6,831 nucleotides of DNA from Clostridiales bacterium (GTDB lineage Bacteria > Bacillota > Clostridia > Lutisporales > Lutisporaceae), in the NCBI GenBank assembly GCA_012522255.1, contig JAAYKT010000122.1, forward strand, positions 1 to 6,831, written 5' to 3'. Positions 5,137 through 6,831 of this stretch are shown here, piece by piece. The notes under the pieces are model-generated. The model saw nothing but the letters and a program-made list of their open reading frames with translations. It was not told the DNA's origin and did not search any database. Both the position numbers and the translations under genes were made by a program. The first letter of the stretch is position 1; every line of letters starts with the position of its first letter.

Positions 5137-6408
5137 TTATTTACTTATCTTATCCGCACCGCCCATATAATGCCTGATGGCTTCGGGTACTATTACACTT
5201 CCGTCTTCCTGCTGATAATTTTCCAAAATTGCTGCGACTGTACGCCCAACGGCTATACCGGAGCCATTTAACGTATGAACGAACTTTGCCTTATCTTTAG
5301 GACCTTCCTTAAACTTTATATCCGCCCTTCTGGCTTGGAAATCCTCAAAGTTGCTGCAACTTGATATTTCCACATATCTGTCGTAGCTGGGCATCCATAC
5401 TTCAAGATCATAGGTTTTTGCCGATGAAAATCCCAAGTCCCCGGTACTTAAGCAAACCACTCTATAAGGTAATTTAAGCAGTTGCAGTATTCTTTCTGCA
5501 TCGTTGGTCAAAGACTCCAAATCCTCATAAGAGTGATCCGGATGGGCTAACTTGACCAATTCAACTTTGTTAAACTGATGCTGCCTTATAAGGCCTCGGG
5601 TATCTCTCCCGGCAGAACCGGCTTCAGCCCTGAAACAAGCGCTGTATGCGCAATATTTTATTGGAAATTCCACGCCTTCCAATATTTCCTCTCTATGTAT
5701 ATTGGTAACGGGAACTTCTGCAGTTGGTATTAAAAAATAATCCGTGTTATCCACTTTAAACATATCCACTGCAAATTTGGGCAGCTGCCCCGTACCTTGC
5801 ATACTCTTGCTGTTAGCCATATAAGGAGGCAATATTTCGGTGTATCCGTTTGCTGTATGTGTATCAAGCATAAAATTAATTAAAGATCTTTCTAACCTTG
5901 CACCTAAACCGCGATAAAAGGTAAATCGTGTACCTGTTACTTTTCCTGCAGTGGCAAAATCCAAAATGCCCAAACCCTCGCCTATATCCCAATGTGCCTG
6001 AGGTTTATATGGAAATTTGGTAGGCTCTCCCCATTTTCTGATTTCTATATTGTCTGCATCTGTTTTGCCCTCGGGAACATCATCATTGGGGGTGTTTGGT
6101 ATATTAAGCAGCAACGTAGAAATCTGGTCATCTATTCTTCTTACTGCTTCGTCACCTTCTTTAATTCTATCGGATACTTCTTTCATTTCTAAAATTAAAG
6201 AATCAGCATTGCCCTTTTGCTTCTTTATTTTTGCAATCTCTTCAGATACCTTATTCCTGTTACTTTTAAGCTCTTCCACCCCGCCTAAAAGACTTCTCCT
6301 TTTTTCATCCAGCTCCAGTACCTGGTCAATATTATAACCGCCGCCCCTTTTATCCAGTTTTCTCATGACTTCCTCCGGGTTTGCCCTTATCCGTTTAATA
6401 TCAAGCAT
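5137..6408 (-). CDS. serS: Seryl-tRNA synthetase
   Basis: The 423-residue enzyme charges serine tRNAs with serine in the cytoplasm, as a homodimer of class II. Residues 1-105 are the N-terminal domain with the long antiparallel coiled coil (about 30-100) that recognises the long variable arm of tRNA-Ser. The catalytic domain shows motif 1 around 176-197 (FMLDTHTANGYTEILPPYM), the serine-binding TAEVP at 229-233, motif 2 FRAEAGSAGRDTRGLIRQHQF at 259-279, SSCSNFEDFQARR at 349-361, and motif 3 NGSGIAVGRTVAAILENYQ at 381-399. Length and motifs are typical. GAGGAGG lies 7 bases ahead of the ATG. It is transcribed alone from its own promoter and controlled by a T-box leader. Two of its substrate tRNAs are encoded about 5 kb away in the same direction. 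Confidence 0.98.
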   Translation of the reverse strand: MLDIKRIRANPEEVMRKLDKRGGGYNIDQVLELDEKRRSLLGGVEELKSNRNKVSEEIAKIKKQKGNADSLILEMKEVSDRIKEGDEAVRRIDDQISTLLLNIPNTPNDDVPEGKTDADNIEIRKWGEPTKFPYKPQAHWDIGEGLGILDFATAGKVTGTRFTFYRGLGARLERSLINFMLDTHTANGYTEILPPYMANSKSMQGTGQLPKFAVDMFKVDNTDYFLIPTAEVPVTNIHREEILEGVEFPIKYCAYSACFRAEAGSAGRDTRGLIRQHQFNKVELVKLAHPDHSYEDLESLTNDAERILQLLKLPYRVVCLSTGDLGFSSAKTYDLEVWMPSYDRYVEISSCSNFEDFQARRADIKFKEGPKDKAKFVHTLNGSGIAVGRTVAAILENYQQEDGSVIVPEAIRHYMGGADKISK

Positions 6409-6433
6409 TCTTATTCCTCCTCAATAATTTTGT

Positions 6434-6473
6434 AAAAAAATAAACCTTCCGCTCCACAAAGGGACGAAAGGTT
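6434..6473 (-). terminator. Regulated terminator of the serS T-box leader
   Basis: In minus-strand RNA, arms 6473-6461 and 6455-6443 pair over 13 positions with one mismatch and some G-U pairs, around a 5-base loop. A T-rich tract down to 6434 follows. It lies directly after the T-box and about 25 bases before the serS ATG, so premature termination would block serS. Confidence 0.85.
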
Positions 6474-6660
6474 CCGCGTTGCCACCCTATTTAACAGCCA
6501 AAGCTGTTCTCTTAACAATTTAACGGTCTTACCGCCTGCCTTTACAGGTTACTCCGGGGCGGAATTCAAAGCCTTGCATTCCGGCTTTCACCAGCCGCCG
6601 GATCTCTGAAAATGCAGTGTCCCCTACTTTTCCCCATCATTGTATTTATTTTTATTATTT
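6434..6660 (-). promoter_or_regulatory. T-box riboswitch leader of serS
   Basis: The leader senses uncharged tRNA-Ser and lets serS be transcribed when charging is low. The conserved T-box AGGGTGGCAACGCGG is at 6488-6474, and the terminator follows it. The upstream region contains a GC-rich Stem I with hairpin CCGGC..GCCGG. After it comes GAATTCC, whose TCC (6563-6561) is the best candidate specifier codon, since a Ser codon is expected. In the bulge UGGC the fourth base, C, should pair with a G discriminator of the tRNA. The TCC specifier would call for tRNA-Ser(GGA), which is not in this window. The exact Stem I fold was not computed. Confidence 0.92.
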
Positions 6661-6666
6661 TTCTTA

Positions 6667-6695
6667 ATAATACTACTTTTTATTCTAAATGGCAA
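6667..6695 (-). promoter_or_regulatory. Sigma-A promoter of serS
   Basis: TTGCCA (6695-6690) and TATTAT (6672-6667) are 17 bases apart, each one mismatch from consensus. Transcription would begin near 6660, just upstream of the T-box leader. Confidence 0.8.
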
Positions 6696-6720
6696 GTATA
6701 TGGAATTTTGCACCAATGTA

Positions 6721-6752
6721 TTAAGATTCTTCGCTGACGCTTTGAATGACAC
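6721..6752. repeat. Probable copy of a dispersed intergenic repeat
   Basis: The stretch GATTCTTCGCTGACGC..GAATGAC closely resembles an intergenic sequence I recall from many bacterial genomes, usually ending CTCAGAATGACA. Only one copy is visible here, so the assignment rests on memory. It is in the non-coding region upstream of the serS promoter. Confidence 0.4.
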
Positions 6753-6789
6753 GTTCCGCATAGCATCGGGCGAGCGCAGCCTTAATACC

Positions 6790-6831
6790 AGAGGCAAGAA
6801 GCAAGAGGCAAGAGGCAAGAGACAAGAGGCA
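6790..6831. repeat. Tandem heptamer array, unit AGAGGCA
   Basis: Six head-to-tail 7-bp units fill 42 bases to the window edge: AGAGGCA, AGAAGCA, AGAGGCA, AGAGGCA, AGAGACA, AGAGGCA. Only two single-base variants occur. The array probably continues outside the window. There is no convincing coding sequence across it. Confidence 0.9.

Noticed and set aside
5992..6337. Plus-strand frames of 66 and 106 codons opposite serS
   Set aside because: They are antisense to the coiled-coil region of serS; their serine-rich or hydrophobic composition follows from the opposite strand.
6624..6818. A 64-codon minus-strand frame upstream of serS
   Set aside because: It spans the heptamer array, the dispersed repeat and the serS promoter, and has no ribosome binding site.

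Overview
The window reads as chromosome of a low-GC Gram-positive bacterium, most likely a clostridium (Bacillota, Clostridia). The support is AT-rich DNA, near-consensus sigma-A promoters, strong AGGAGG-type ribosome binding sites, a T-box leader on serS, and an RNase HI with an N-terminal viroplasmin-like domain. No genus can be named from the sequence alone.

Layout. (1) Bases 1-532, read on the minus strand: a tRNA-Ser operon with a near-perfect promoter (504-532), tRNA-Ser(UGA), a small structured repeat element (231-353, 'E2'), tRNA-Ser(GCU), a terminator (61-106), and the cut-off end of a second copy of the element (1-52, 'E1'). (2) Bases 665-2456: a 56-codon orphan copy of the viroplasmin-like domain, a 40-bp palindrome overlapping a promoter, and a plus-strand AAA-type ATPase gene of the AAA_14/DUF4143 type with its terminator. 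(3) Bases 2457-4942, minus strand: a probable operon of a membrane protein of unknown function, an alpha/beta hydrolase and a full-length viroplasmin/RNase HI protein, with an extended -10 promoter upstream. (4) Bases 5069-6695, minus strand: serS with its own promoter, T-box leader and terminator. (5) Bases 6696-6831: non-coding sequence with a probable dispersed repeat and a tandem heptamer array running off the edge.

How it fits together. Serine decoding frames the window. SerRS is controlled by a T-box whose bulge reads UGGC, complementary to a GCCA tRNA 3' end, and two substrate tRNAs lie about 5 kb away on the same strand. The accessory genes sit between them.

The most unusual part is the repeat element beside each tRNA-Ser gene. 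Each copy carries an inverted version of the 3' end of its own neighbouring tRNA. E2 is also bounded by a 29-bp direct copy (28 of 29 identical) of the tRNA-Ser(UGA) 3' end including CCA and flank, much like a miniature tRNA-targeted insertion. Its hairpin is supported by a compensatory base change between E1 and E2. The same tRNA-Ser(UGA) has an unusual U at the discriminator position, and so does the copied end. I do not recognise this element as a named family.
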